Below, one piece after another: positions 1 to 8,533 of a stretch of DNA of 64,000 bases. The notes under the pieces were generated by a model, which was not told where the DNA came from, searched no databases, and worked only from the letters and a program-made list of their open reading frames with translations. The DNA is taken from contig NZ_JABFMP010000007.1 in assembly GCF_013359595.1 (NCBI RefSeq), forward strand, positions 62,001-126,000, given 5' to 3'. The translations under genes were made by a program, and so were the position numbers. Source of the stretch: Pseudomonas sp. C1C7 (GTDB lineage Bacteria > Pseudomonadota > Gammaproteobacteria > Pseudomonadales > Pseudomonadaceae). Positions within the stretch are counted from its first letter, which is position 1; the number at the start of each line of letters is the position of its first letter.

Positions 1-2361
1 TCGGTGCGCACCTCCGGGCAGTTCGTGTCCGAGAAAGATCTGGCCAACGTCAACCTGCGGCTCAATGACCGCTTCTATCGACTGGCCGACGTCGCCGAGA
101 TTCGGCGCGGCTACGTCGACCCGATGAACCCGGAGTTTCGTTACAACGGCCAGCAAGCCATCGGCCTGGCCATCGCCATGCAGAAGGGCGGCAACATTCA
201 GGTGTTCGGCAAGGCCCTGCACGAACGCATCACGGAGCTGACCGCCGACCTGCCGGTGGGTGTGGGCGTGTACAACGTCTCCGATCAGGCGCAGGTGGTG
301 GAGGAGGCGGTAGGCGGCTTCACCAGCGCATTGTTCGAAGCGGTGGTGATCGTGCTGGTGGTGAGCTTCATCAGCCTTGGCGTGCGCGCCGGTCTGGTGG
401 TGGCGTGCTCGATTCCGCTGGTGCTGGCCATGGTGTTCGTGTTCATGGAATACAGCGGTATCACCATGCAGCGGATTTCCCTCGGCGCGCTGATCATCGC
501 CCTGGGCCTGCTGGTGGACGACGCGATGATCACCGTGGAGATGATGGTCGCGCGCCTTGAACTGGGCGACACCAAGGAGCAGGCGGCGACCTTCGCCTAC
601 ACCTCGACGGCCTTCCCGATGCTCACCGGCACCCTGGTGACGGTCGCCGGTTTCGTGCCCATTGGCCTGAACGCCAGTTCGGCGGGCGAGTACACCTTCA
701 CCCTGTTCGCGGTGATCGCCGTGGCGATGATCGTCTCGTGGATCGTCGCGGTGCTGTTCGCGCCGGTGATCGGCGTGCACATTCTCAGCACCCAGGTGAA
801 GCCGCACTCGGCGGAGCCGGGGCGCTTGGGGCGGGCGTTCAACAGCGGCCTGCTGTGGGGCATGCGCAATCGCTGGTGGGCCATCGGCATCACCGTGCTG
901 CTGTTCGCGCTGTCGGTGTTCTGCATGCGTTTTGTGCAGAACCAGTTCTTCCCGTCTTCGGATCGCCCGGAAATCCTGGTGGACCTGAACCTGCCGCAGA
1001 ACGCCTCGATCAACGAAACCCGCAAGGCCGTGGACAAGCTCGAAGCGACGCTCAAGGGCGACCCGGACATCGTGCGCTGGAGCACCTATATCGGCCAGGG
1101 CGCAATCCGTTTCTACCTGCCCCTCGACCAGCAATTGCAGAACCCGTACTACGCGCAGCTGGTGATCGTCAGCAAGGACTTCGAAGCGCGCAAGGCGCTC
1201 AGTGATCGTCTGCGCGAACGCCTGCGCAAGGATTTCGTCGGCATCGGCAGCTACGTGCAGGCCCTGGAAATGGGCCCGCCGGTGGGGCGGCCGATTCAGT
1301 ATCGGGTCAGCGGCAACAACATCGATCAGGTGCGCAAACACGCCATCGACCTGGCCAGCGAACTGGACAAGAACCCTTACATCGGCGAGATCATTTTCGA
1401 CTGGAACGAGCCGGGCAAGGTCCTGCGCGTCGACATCGCCCAGGACAAGGCGCGGCAGCTGGGGCTGTCCTCCGAAGATGTGGCCAACCTGATGAACAGC
1501 ATCGTCAGCGGCTCGACGGTGACCCAAGTCGACGACGACATCTACCTGATCAACGTGGTCGGCCGCGCCGTGGACGCCGAGCGCGGCACGCCCGATACCC
1601 TGCAGAACCTGCAGATCGTCACGCCCAGCGGCACCTCGATTCCGCTGCTGGCGTTCGCCACCGTGCGCTATGAGCTGGAGCAGCCGCTGGTGTGGCGTCG
1701 CGATCGCAAGCCGACGGTGACCATCAAGGCCGCCACATTGGGCGAGATTCAACCGACGGACCTGGTGACGGTGCTCAAGCCGGACATGGACAAGTTCGCC
1801 GCCGGCTTGCCGGTGGGCTACACGGTCGCCACCGGCGGTACGGTGGAGGAAAGCGCCAAGGCCCAGGGGCCGATTGCCAAGGTCGTGCCGCTGATGCTGT
1901 TTCTGATGGCGACCTTCCTGATGATCCAGCTGCACAGCGTGCAGAAGATGTTCCTGGTGGCCAGCGTCGCGCCCCTCGGCCTGATCGGCGTGGTGCTCGC
2001 GCTGGTGCCGACCGGCACGCCCATGGGCTTTGTGGCGATACTGGGGATCCTGGCGCTGATCGGCATCATCATCCGCAACTCGGTGATTCTGGTGACGCAG
2101 ATCGATGCGTTCGTCAGCGAAGGGTATTCACAGTGGGATGCGGTGCTGCAGGCCACCGACCATCGTCGGCGGCCGATTCTGTTGACCGCGGCGGCGGCGA
2201 GCATGGGGATGATCCCGATCGCCCGGGAAGTGTTCTGGGGGCCGATGGCTTACGCGATGATTGGCGGGATTATCATTGCGACCTTGCTGACATTGCTGTT
2301 TTTGCCGGCGCTTTATGTGGCCTGGTACAAGATTCGCGAGCCGCAGAAAGAGGTGAAATAG
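1..2361 (+). CDS. RND efflux transporter permease subunit, 5'-truncated
   Basis: This is the inner-membrane proton/drug antiporter of a tripartite efflux pump of the AcrB/MexB superfamily. The frame is open from the first base of the window, so the true start lies to the left. About 785 residues are visible out of the usual 1020-1050. The transmembrane Asp-Asp pair of the proton relay is present in VDDAMI at visible residues 171-176 (D407/D408 in AcrB), which implies that about 235 N-terminal residues are missing. Helix clusters lie near residues 110-260 and 625-770, separated by a large periplasmic loop, as expected for the second half of the family. The C-terminus is short, ending after the last helix in a charged tail. 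The substrate cannot be told from sequence, and no periplasmic adaptor or outer-membrane channel gene follows, so any partners must lie upstream. Confidence 0.93.
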   Translation, partial: SVRTSGQFVSEKDLANVNLRLNDRFYRLADVAEIRRGYVDPMNPEFRYNGQQAIGLAIAMQKGGNIQVFGKALHERITELTADLPVGVGVYNVSDQAQVVEEAVGGFTSALFEAVVIVLVVSFISLGVRAGLVVACSIPLVLAMVFVFMEYSGITMQRISLGALIIALGLLVDDAMITVEMMVARLELGDTKEQAATFAYTSTAFPMLTGTLVTVAGFVPIGLNASSAGEYTFTLFAVIAVAMIVSWIVAVLFAPVIGVHILSTQVKPHSAEPGRLGRAFNSGLLWGMRNRWWAIGITVLLFALSVFCMRFVQNQFFPSSDRPEILVDLNLPQNASINETRKAVDKLEATLKGDPDIVRWSTYIGQGAIRFYLPLDQQLQNPYYAQLVIVSKDFEARKALSDRLRERLRKDFVGIGSYVQALEMGPPVGRPIQYRVSGNNIDQVRKHAIDLASELDKNPYIGEIIFDWNEPGKVLRVDIAQDKARQLGLSSEDVANLMNSIVSGSTVTQVDDDIYLINVVGRAVDAERGTPDTLQNLQIVTPSGTSIPLLAFATVRYELEQPLVWRRDRKPTVTIKAATLGEIQPTDLVTVLKPDMDKFAAGLPVGYTVATGGTVEESAKAQGPIAKVVPLMLFLMATFLMIQLHSVQKMFLVASVAPLGLIGVVLALVPTGTPMGFVAILGILALIGIIIRNSVILVTQIDAFVSEGYSQWDAVLQATDHRRRPILLTAAAASMGMIPIAREVFWGPMAYAMIGGIIIATLLTLLFLPALYVAWYKIREPQKEVK

Positions 2362-2380
2362 AATCGAGCGCTTCGCGCTC

Positions 2381-2470
2381 ATCGCGGGCAAGCCCGCTCC
2401 CACAGTGATTGGCGCAGTACACAGATTTAGTGTTCACCTCGAAACCTGTGGGAGCGGGCTTGCCCGCGAT
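2381..2470. repeat. REPIN, class B (cgggcaagcc family)
   Basis: Two 25-base arms (2381-2405 and 2446-2470) are exact inverted copies of the Pseudomonas REP core built on cgcgggcaagcccgctccca. They flank a 40-base loop. The element sits in the convergent gap between the RND gene and the methyltransferase. Confidence 0.85.
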
Positions 2471-2502
2471 GGCGTCAGTCCTGACACCGCAAATCCAAAG
2501 CC

Positions 2503-3129
2503 TTACACCTTGCGCCAGACACTGGCCAACCAAGGCTGCTGCTCCCTAGGCAACCCCGCCGGCCGGTAGTAATGCTCCAACTCCACAAACCCCGCCTCGG
2601 TCATCAGCCGCTGCCAGGCCGCCAGATCGTGATACGACCCATAGCGCGGCCCGTTCCAGCCCTCCTCATTCTCGCCACGAGGATTGGAGCTGAACAACAC
2701 CCCCCCAGGCTTCAACGCAGCACGCAATTGCTTCAGCACCCGAGGCAGCTCCTGAAGCGGAACGTGAAACAACACCGCATTGGCAAAGATTCCGTCGAAA
2801 CGCTCGGCCGGCAGGTCGAGTTTCAGGAAGTCCTGATGCCAGACCTCGCACCCACTGTCAGCCCGCGCCATCTGCGCGAATTTTTCCGCGCCGTCCAGGC
2901 CGACGGCCTTGTGGCCCATGCGCGTGAACGTCTGCAAATCGCGACCGGGGCCACAGCCGAAATCAAGAATGTCGAACGGCGCCTCGCCCTGGATGTGTCG
3001 CAACAGCGCATCGATGTTCTGGCTCACATCGTGATCGCGCGTGCCTTCACGAAACCCTTCGGCCACCGAGTTGTAATGGCCCAGGGTGGTGTCAGTAATT
3101 TTTTTGAGGTCGTCGGGGGTTTGTTTCAT
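2503..3129 (-). CDS. class I SAM-dependent methyltransferase
   Basis: The protein has 208 residues when started at the ATG at 3129 (MKQTPDDLKK). Upstream in-frame codons exist, but they run through a proline-rich stretch unlike a protein N-terminus. Motif I of the Rossmann methyltransferase fold is visible as DILDFGCGPGRDL, followed by an acidic residue in GLDGAEKF (post-I) and the FDGIFANAVLFHVP segment typical of UbiE/Tam-like enzymes. The methyl acceptor cannot be predicted. The gene is monocistronic, convergent with the RND gene and flanked by REP sequences. Confidence 0.85.
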   Translation of the reverse strand: MKQTPDDLKKITDTTLGHYNSVAEGFREGTRDHDVSQNIDALLRHIQGEAPFDILDFGCGPGRDLQTFTRMGHKAVGLDGAEKFAQMARADSGCEVWHQDFLKLDLPAERFDGIFANAVLFHVPLQELPRVLKQLRAALKPGGVLFSSNPRGENEEGWNGPRYGSYHDLAAWQRLMTEAGFVELEHYYRPAGLPREQQPWLASVWRKV

Positions 3130-3268
3130 GGTGGGCTGCGCAGGCAATTGGGGATTTGCCGAATATACCCTGTGGCGAGGGGGGCTTGTTGAAACGTCGC
3201 ACCGCCCCGTTGGGCTGCGAAGCGGCCCCAAAAAGATGGGACTGCTTTTCCATGCCATCAACACCTCC

Positions 3269-3300
3269 CCCTGTAGCAGCTGCCGAAGGCTGCTACAGGG
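3269..3300. repeat. single REP hairpin (tgtagcagc type)
   Basis: Twelve-base arms ccctgtagcagc (3269-3280) and gctgctacaggg (3289-3300) close on an 8-base loop containing gccgaag. It lies 19 bases beyond the metI-like stop codon and has no T-tract on that strand, so it is a REP unit rather than a clear intrinsic terminator. Confidence 0.7.
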
Positions 3301-3318
3301 TGTGTGTCGTGGCGGGTA

Positions 3319-3963
3319 TTAGCGTTTGTTGAGCGCACGCGCCAGCCGATCGCCGCTCAGCTGAATCACCGCTACCAACGCCACCAGCAACACGATCACG
3401 GTCAACATGATCTGGCTGTCGAACCGCTGATACCCATACCGATACGCAATGTCGCCCAACCCGCCAGCCCCGATCGCCCCGGCCATGGCCGAGGAATTGA
3501 TCATGGTCACCAGGGTGATGGTGAATCCGCCGACAATCCCGGGCAGCGCCTCGGGCAACAGCACATGCCAGACAATGTGCTGGCGCCGGCAACCCATGGC
3601 CTGGGCCGCTTCGATCAAGCCGTTGTCCACTTCGCGCAAACTCACTTCGGCGATCCGCGCAAAGAACGGCGTGGCGGCGATGGTCAGCGGGACGACGGCC
3701 GCCCACACACCGTAGGTGGTGCCGACGATCAGCCGGGTGAACGGAATCAGCGCCACCATCAGGATAAGAAACGGCACCGAGCGAAACAGGTTCACAAACG
3801 CCCCCAGCGCACGGTTCACCGCCGGCGCTTCGTAGATGCCGCCCTTGGAACTGGTGACCAGAATCACCGCCAGCGGAATGCCCGCCAGCAGGGCGATCAG
3901 CGACGACACGCCGACCATCAGAAAGGTATCGATGAAGCCTTGCAGCAAGCGATCAAACCACAT
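3319..3963 (-). CDS. metI: ABC transporter permease, MetI family
   Basis: This 214-residue inner-membrane permease has about five hydrophobic segments, matching the D-methionine permease MetI in length. The EAA loop that docks on the ATPase begins at residues 118-120 and ends in LLPEALPG near 142. The ATG at 3963 overlaps the end of the ATPase gene by 11 bases, indicating translational coupling. It is the last gene of the six-gene leftward run 9784-3319. Because that run also encodes two SfnB-like enzymes and a flavin monooxygenase, the imported substrate may be an organosulfur compound other than methionine. Confidence 0.88.
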   Translation of the reverse strand: MWFDRLLQGFIDTFLMVGVSSLIALLAGIPLAVILVTSSKGGIYEAPAVNRALGAFVNLFRSVPFLILMVALIPFTRLIVGTTYGVWAAVVPLTIAATPFFARIAEVSLREVDNGLIEAAQAMGCRRQHIVWHVLLPEALPGIVGGFTITLVTMINSSAMAGAIGAGGLGDIAYRYGYQRFDSQIMLTVIVLLVALVAVIQLSGDRLARALNKR

Positions 3964-5074
3964 AACCCAACACCTCCACCTGCTGCGCCCATTGCCCGGC
4001 GCGTTGACGCAATTGCTCGGCGTTCAAGGTCGAGCCGGTCACCGAAAGCAGCAATTGCCCCAGCGCATGGCCCTGAATCCGCTCCACGCCACCTTGCAGC
4101 AGACGCACGCGGCCACCGAGGGCGCTGAACAGGGCGGCGATGTCCGGTTCGTCCTGTGCCGTGCCGGTGAATTGCAGACGCAGGACGACAGCGTCTTGCG
4201 AGGTCTGCGGTTGCGCTTGCAGACGGCTTTGCAGCTCCACCGGCAGCGCATGCTGCAACGGCGCGAGCAAGGTCTTGCTGACCTCATGCTGCGGGTTGCC
4301 GAAGACTTCCCACACCGGTCCCTGTTCCACCACGCGGCCGCGTTCCAGCACCACGACGCGATCGCAGATTTCGCGGATCACTGCCATTTCGTGCGTGATC
4401 AAAATGATGGTCAAACCCAGCCGCTGATTGATCTCGCGCAGCAGGCCGAGGATCGATTGGGTGGTCTCCGGGTCCAGCGCCGAAGTCGCCTCGTCGCACA
4501 ACAGAATCGCCGGGTCGTGAACCAGCGCGCGGGCGATGCCGACACGCTGTTTCTGCCCGCCGGACAGCTGCGACGGATAGGCCTTGTGCTTGGCTTCCAG
4601 GCCCACCAGCTCCAGCAGTTCACGCACCTTCTGCTCGCGTTTTTCCTTGGGCACACCGGCGACCTTGAGCGGCAATTCGACGTTCTGCCAGACCGTCTTG
4701 ACCGACATCAGGTTGAAGTGCTGGAAGATCATGCCGATGCGCCGACGCAGCGCCACCAGACGGTCTTCATCGAACTCGCCGATGTCCACCTGATCGATCA
4801 GCACCCGGCCGCTGCTCGGTTGTTCGAGGCGGTTGATGGTGCGGATCAGCGACGATTTGCCGGCGCCGCTGCGGCCGATGATGCCGAACACTTCGCCGCG
4901 CTGAATCGCCAGGTCGATGCCGTGCAGGGCGGCCACCGGTCCTTGCTGGCCGTCATAGGTTTTGCCCAGGTTGATGAAGCGCACGTGGGCGCGGTTGAGC
5001 TCTGGGTGCAGCTCGGTCTGCTGCGCGTCATGGGGCGCTGGAATTTCAAGTCGCAATTGGGTGGCGGCGGTCAT
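3953..5074 (-). CDS. metN: ABC transporter ATP-binding protein, MetN family
   Basis: This 373-residue ATPase energises the MetI-type permease. Walker A is GRSGAGKS at 67-74, the signature LSGGQ is at 170-174 and Walker B ends in LLCDE at 191-195. The C-terminal ~100 residues form the extra NIL domain of MetN proteins, which in E. coli binds methionine and inhibits transport, so feedback control by the substrate is plausible. An N-terminal extension of about 28 residues precedes the ABC domain, a little longer than in E. coli MetN. The start is 2 bases after the stop of the binding-protein gene. Confidence 0.9.
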   Translation of the reverse strand: MTAATQLRLEIPAPHDAQQTELHPELNRAHVRFINLGKTYDGQQGPVAALHGIDLAIQRGEVFGIIGRSGAGKSSLIRTINRLEQPSSGRVLIDQVDIGEFDEDRLVALRRRIGMIFQHFNLMSVKTVWQNVELPLKVAGVPKEKREQKVRELLELVGLEAKHKAYPSQLSGGQKQRVGIARALVHDPAILLCDEATSALDPETTQSILGLLREINQRLGLTIILITHEMAVIREICDRVVVLERGRVVEQGPVWEVFGNPQHEVSKTLLAPLQHALPVELQSRLQAQPQTSQDAVVLRLQFTGTAQDEPDIAALFSALGGRVRLLQGGVERIQGHALGQLLLSVTGSTLNAEQLRQRAGQWAQQVEVLGYVV

Positions 5075-5076
5075 GC

Positions 5077-5886
5077 TCAGCTCTCCCAGCCGGCTTGGTA
5101 CAGCTTGCCGTGGGCTTTATCCAGTGCGGCGCGTACGGCGGGCGAATGCTGGTAGATGTCGACGAACTTGATCAGGCGCGGGTCGGTTTTGCTCTTGGGC
5201 TGGATCACGAACTGAATCACGTATTCCTTGTGGTCCAGGCCGTCGAACAGCAGGGCGGAACCTGCGTCGAAGGTCCTCGCCAGGCGGATGTAGGCGGGGT
5301 AGCCCTGGACCAGGTCGGCGTCGTCGTAGGCGCGCACCAGTTGCACGGCTTCGACTTGCAGGATCTTGATCTTCTTCGGGTTGGCGACGATGTCGTCCTC
5401 GGTGGCCTTGTAGCCCACGCCGGGCTTGAGGGTGATCAGCCCTGCCTTGGCCAGCAGCTGCAAGCCACGACCGCTGTTGATCGGGTCGTTGGCGATGGCG
5501 ACGCTGGCGCCCTCGGGCAGCTCGTCGAAGCTTTTGTATTTTTTCGAGTAGAGGCCGACGTTGTTGATGATTCCCGGTGCAAACGGCACCAGGTCAAAAC
5601 CGGACGCGGCCTTGGCGTTTTCCAGGAACGGGATGTGCTGGAAGTAGTTCACGTCGATGTCGCCGGCGGCGAGGCTGACGTTGGGCGCGATCCAGTCGCT
5701 GAACTCCACCAGGTCGACTTTCAGGCCTTGTTTGCCGGCCTCGGCGACGGCGGCTTCGAGCGGGATGGCGAAGGCGGCGGTGGTGCCGATTTTCAGCGGG
5801 GGGTCGGCGGCGAAGGTCAGGGAGCTGAAGAGGCCTAGGGCCAGGGCCAGTGCTTTGACTGGGTGGGAGAGGTTGGTTTTTTTCAT
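5077..5886 (-). CDS. metQ: ABC transporter periplasmic binding protein, MetQ/NlpA family
   Basis: This solute receptor has 269 residues from the ATG at 5886 ([10 protein letters not shown]); an upstream ATG at 5904 would add six residues that spoil the signal peptide. The first ~27 residues are a cleavable signal peptide ending in TFAADP. There is no lipobox cysteine, so unlike E. coli MetQ it should be soluble in the periplasm. The NLPA-family core is recognisable from KIGTTAAFA and the [14 protein letters not shown] segment. It is separated from the upstream monooxygenase gene by 73 bases that contain a small hairpin, which may raise or protect the transporter part of the transcript. Confidence 0.88.
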   Translation of the reverse strand: MKKTNLSHPVKALALALGLFSSLTFAADPPLKIGTTAAFAIPLEAAVAEAGKQGLKVDLVEFSDWIAPNVSLAAGDIDVNYFQHIPFLENAKAASGFDLVPFAPGIINNVGLYSKKYKSFDELPEGASVAIANDPINSGRGLQLLAKAGLITLKPGVGYKATEDDIVANPKKIKILQVEAVQLVRAYDDADLVQGYPAYIRLARTFDAGSALLFDGLDHKEYVIQFVIQPKSKTDPRLIKFVDIYQHSPAVRAALDKAHGKLYQAGWES

Positions 5887-5926
5887 GTTGGTTGTTCCAG
5901 TCAATTAATGAGTGATGCGTACACTT

Positions 5927-5956
5927 TGTGGCGAGGGCGCAAGCCCCCTCGCCACA
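5927..5956. repeat. small REP-like hairpin inside the sulfur operon
   Basis: Arms tgtggcgaggg (5927-5937) and ccctcgccaca (5946-5956) pair perfectly over an 8-base loop. It lies between the monooxygenase stop and the metQ-like start, and a half copy (ccccctcgccaca) recurs at 15790-15802. Confidence 0.65.
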
Positions 5957-5959
5957 GGG

Positions 5960-7318
5960 TTAGCGTCTGTAGGCCGAGCCCGTGTGTTGCTGAGGCAAAA
6001 GCGCCCCCTCGCGAAACAGCTTTTCCCGCAAGCTGCCCCCCTCATAAGCGGTCTTGTACGACCCCCGCCGCTGCAACTCGGGAATCACCAGCTCAATGAA
6101 ATCCACATAGCTTTCCGGCGTGACAACCCGCGTCAGGTTGAAGCCATCCAGCCCCGTTTCGGCGATCCAGGATTCCAGCTCGTCCGCCACTTGCTCCGGC
6201 GAACCCACCACTGTGATGTAGCGCCCACCCAGGGCGTGCTGATCGAGCAATTTGCGCCGGGTCCAGTCGTTGTTCTGCAGGTGCCTGGTGGCGGACTGGA
6301 TGGCGTTGCTCTTCACGTACTGGATCGGTTCGTCGATCTCGTACTCGGAAAAATCGATCCCGGTGGAGGCCGAGAAATGCGCCACGCCGGCCTCGGCGCT
6401 GGCGTAGCTGCGGTACTCGGCGTGCTTGGCCCAGGCCTGTTCCTCGGTGGCGCCGACAATCACGTTCAGGCCCATGAACACCTTGATGTCCTCGGGGTTG
6501 CGCCCGGCCTCGACGGCGCTGGCGCGGACCTTGTCCACCTGGGACTTGGTCGACGGTTTGTTCTGGCCGCTGATGAACACGCACTCGGCGTGGCGTCCGG
6601 CGAACAGCAGGCCACGGTCGGAGGCGCCCGCCTGGAACAGCACCGGCGTGCGCTGCGGCGAGGGTTCGCACAGGTGATAACCGTCGACCTGATAGAACTC
6701 GCCCTTGTGCTCGACCTTGTGCACCTTGCTCGGCTGGGCATACACCCGCTGCTGCGGATCGTTGAGCACCGCGTCGTTTTCCCAGCTGCCCTCCCAGAGT
6801 TTATAGAGCACCTCCAGGTACTCGTCGGCCTGGTCATAGCGACGGTCGTGCTCGACCTGTTCGCTCAGGCCCATGGCCTTGGCGGCGCTGTCGAGGTAGC
6901 CGGTGACGATGTTCCAGCCCACGCGCCCACGGCTCAGGTGATCGAGGGTCGACAGGCGGCGGGCGAACAGATACGGCGGTTCGTAGGTGAGGTTGGCGGT
7001 CAGGCCGAAACCGAGGTTTTTCGTCACCGCCGCCATGGCCGACACCAGCAGCAGCGGGTCGTTGACCGGCAGCTGGATCGACTCCTTCAACGGCACGTCC
7101 ACCGAGTTCTGGTACACGTCGTAGACACCGACGATGTCGGCGATGAACAGGCCGTCGAACAGTCCGCGCTCGAGCAATTGCGCCAGCTCGGTCCAGTACT
7201 CGATGGTCTTGTACTGGGTCGAGGTGTCCCGTGGGTGAGTCCACAGGCCATGGTTGATGTGGCCGACGCAGTTCATGTTGAACGCGTTGAGCAGGATCTT
7301 CTTTTTCGCCTCGCTCAT
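5960..7318 (-). CDS. LLM-class flavin-dependent monooxygenase (NtaA/SnaA/DszA family)
   Basis: This 452-residue enzyme belongs to the two-component, FMNH2-dependent bacterial-luciferase family that includes DszA (sulfone cleavage), SnaA and NtaA. Family hallmarks are the N-terminal NMNCVGHINHGLW region, GLFIADIVGVYDVYQN, the central GRVGWNIVTGYLDSAA segment and the GNDPQQR-like insertion before PSKVHKVEHKGEF. It needs reduced flavin from a separate reductase, and none is encoded in this operon. Its ATG overlaps the stop of the SfnB-like gene by one base (TGATG). The context suggests oxidative C-S bond cleavage of an imported compound; the substrate is unknown. Confidence 0.88.
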   Translation of the reverse strand: MSEAKKKILLNAFNMNCVGHINHGLWTHPRDTSTQYKTIEYWTELAQLLERGLFDGLFIADIVGVYDVYQNSVDVPLKESIQLPVNDPLLLVSAMAAVTKNLGFGLTANLTYEPPYLFARRLSTLDHLSRGRVGWNIVTGYLDSAAKAMGLSEQVEHDRRYDQADEYLEVLYKLWEGSWENDAVLNDPQQRVYAQPSKVHKVEHKGEFYQVDGYHLCEPSPQRTPVLFQAGASDRGLLFAGRHAECVFISGQNKPSTKSQVDKVRASAVEAGRNPEDIKVFMGLNVIVGATEEQAWAKHAEYRSYASAEAGVAHFSASTGIDFSEYEIDEPIQYVKSNAIQSATRHLQNNDWTRRKLLDQHALGGRYITVVGSPEQVADELESWIAETGLDGFNLTRVVTPESYVDFIELVIPELQRRGSYKTAYEGGSLREKLFREGALLPQQHTGSAYRR

Positions 7319-8511
7319 CAGATGGTCCCCCGCAGTGGCGGGTTTGCATCGTTGAGGTAGTAATTGCCCACCGCGTGATACTTCCAGCGCACCGGGTCGT
7401 GCAGGGTGTGCACCCGGGCGTTGCGCCAGTGCCGGTCCAGGCCGTGCTCGCGCAGGGTCGCCTGGCTGCCGGCCAGTTCGAACAGGGTGGTGCCGGCGGC
7501 GAGGGAGATTTCGGTGCTGATGGCTCGTGCTTCGGCGACGGCAATCGAGGCGGCGGCGACGGTGTCTGTGTTGGTTTCGGCCTGGGCCTTGTCGAGGTAC
7601 TCACCGGCGCGTTCCAGCAGGGCTTCGGCGGCGTGCAGGCGAATGCTCAAGTGGCCGAAGCTCTTGAGGGTCAGCGGGTCTTCGCTGGCGCTGTCGTGGG
7701 TGGCGTCGATCCATGGCCGGGTTTTGGTGCGCACGAAATGCAGGGCGTCTTCGTAGGCGGCGCGGGCGATGCCGGTGTCGATGGCAGCGTGAAGAATCTG
7801 GGCCAGCGGGCCGACCGGGGTCGGGCGCTCGAAGGCGCTTTGAAAGGGGATCACGTCTTGGGCGGCGACGAACACATCCTCGAACACCACCGAGCCGCTG
7901 CCGGTGGTGCGCTGGCCGAAGCCGCTCCAGTCGTCGATCACCGTCAGGCCCTGGCTGTCGCGGGGGACGAAGGCCAGTTGCTGCACGCCGTTTTCGTCGA
8001 TCACCGAGGTGGGAATGCGCTGGGCGTAGATCGCTCCGGTGGCGTAGAACTTGCGGCCGTTGATCCGATAGCCGTCGGCATCGCGCGTCAGTCGCGTGGT
8101 GCGGTCGTGGGCGGTCTTGGTGCCCAGTTCCGCCAGGGCATTGCCGAAACGCTGGCCGGCCAGGACTTCGGCGTAGAGGCGTTGTTTCTGTTCTTCGCTG
8201 CCGTTTACCCGCAGCACTTCCAGGGCATAGAAATGGTTCTGCGGAATCTGTCCCAGCGAGCCGTCGGCCTGGGCAATCAAGGCGATGACCTTGGCCAGGG
8301 TGACGTTGGAAACGCCGGCGCCGCCGTATTCCTTCGGCACGCTGATACCCCACAGGCCGGAGCGGGAGAACACTTCCAGCTCCGGGTGTGGCAGACGGCG
8401 TTCGCGATCACGCAGGGCGCTGTCGCGTTTGAAATCTTCGGCCAGGTCGCTGGCGACGATCAGGGCTTGCTCATCGCTGGTGATGACCGCGACGCGTTGA
8501 GAAAGGGTCAT
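7318..8511 (-). CDS. sfnB: SfnB-family oxidoreductase (acyl-CoA dehydrogenase/DszC fold), copy 1
   Basis: This 397-residue flavoprotein has the acyl-CoA dehydrogenase fold and belongs to the SfnB/DszC branch linked to sulfur starvation. The near-C-terminal block HTLHDPVRWKYHAVG (about residues 368-382) is diagnostic of that branch and is shared exactly with its neighbour. The mid-region DDWSGFGQRTTGSG matches the flavin/substrate-lining segment of DszC-like monooxygenases. It is coupled to the downstream monooxygenase gene and lies 22 bases after the second SfnB copy. In the DBT desulfurisation pathway a DszC-type and a DszA-type enzyme act in sequence, and this gene pair looks formally similar. 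Confidence 0.87.
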   Translation of the reverse strand: MTLSQRVAVITSDEQALIVASDLAEDFKRDSALRDRERRLPHPELEVFSRSGLWGISVPKEYGGAGVSNVTLAKVIALIAQADGSLGQIPQNHFYALEVLRVNGSEEQKQRLYAEVLAGQRFGNALAELGTKTAHDRTTRLTRDADGYRINGRKFYATGAIYAQRIPTSVIDENGVQQLAFVPRDSQGLTVIDDWSGFGQRTTGSGSVVFEDVFVAAQDVIPFQSAFERPTPVGPLAQILHAAIDTGIARAAYEDALHFVRTKTRPWIDATHDSASEDPLTLKSFGHLSIRLHAAEALLERAGEYLDKAQAETNTDTVAAASIAVAEARAISTEISLAAGTTLFELAGSQATLREHGLDRHWRNARVHTLHDPVRWKYHAVGNYYLNDANPPLRGTI

Positions 8512-8533
8512 GTGCTTCTCCAGATGTCTGGTT

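Noticed and set aside
5912-7360. A 482-codon plus-strand frame opposite the flavin monooxygenase
   Set aside because: Shadow; Val- and Gly-rich translation without motifs.
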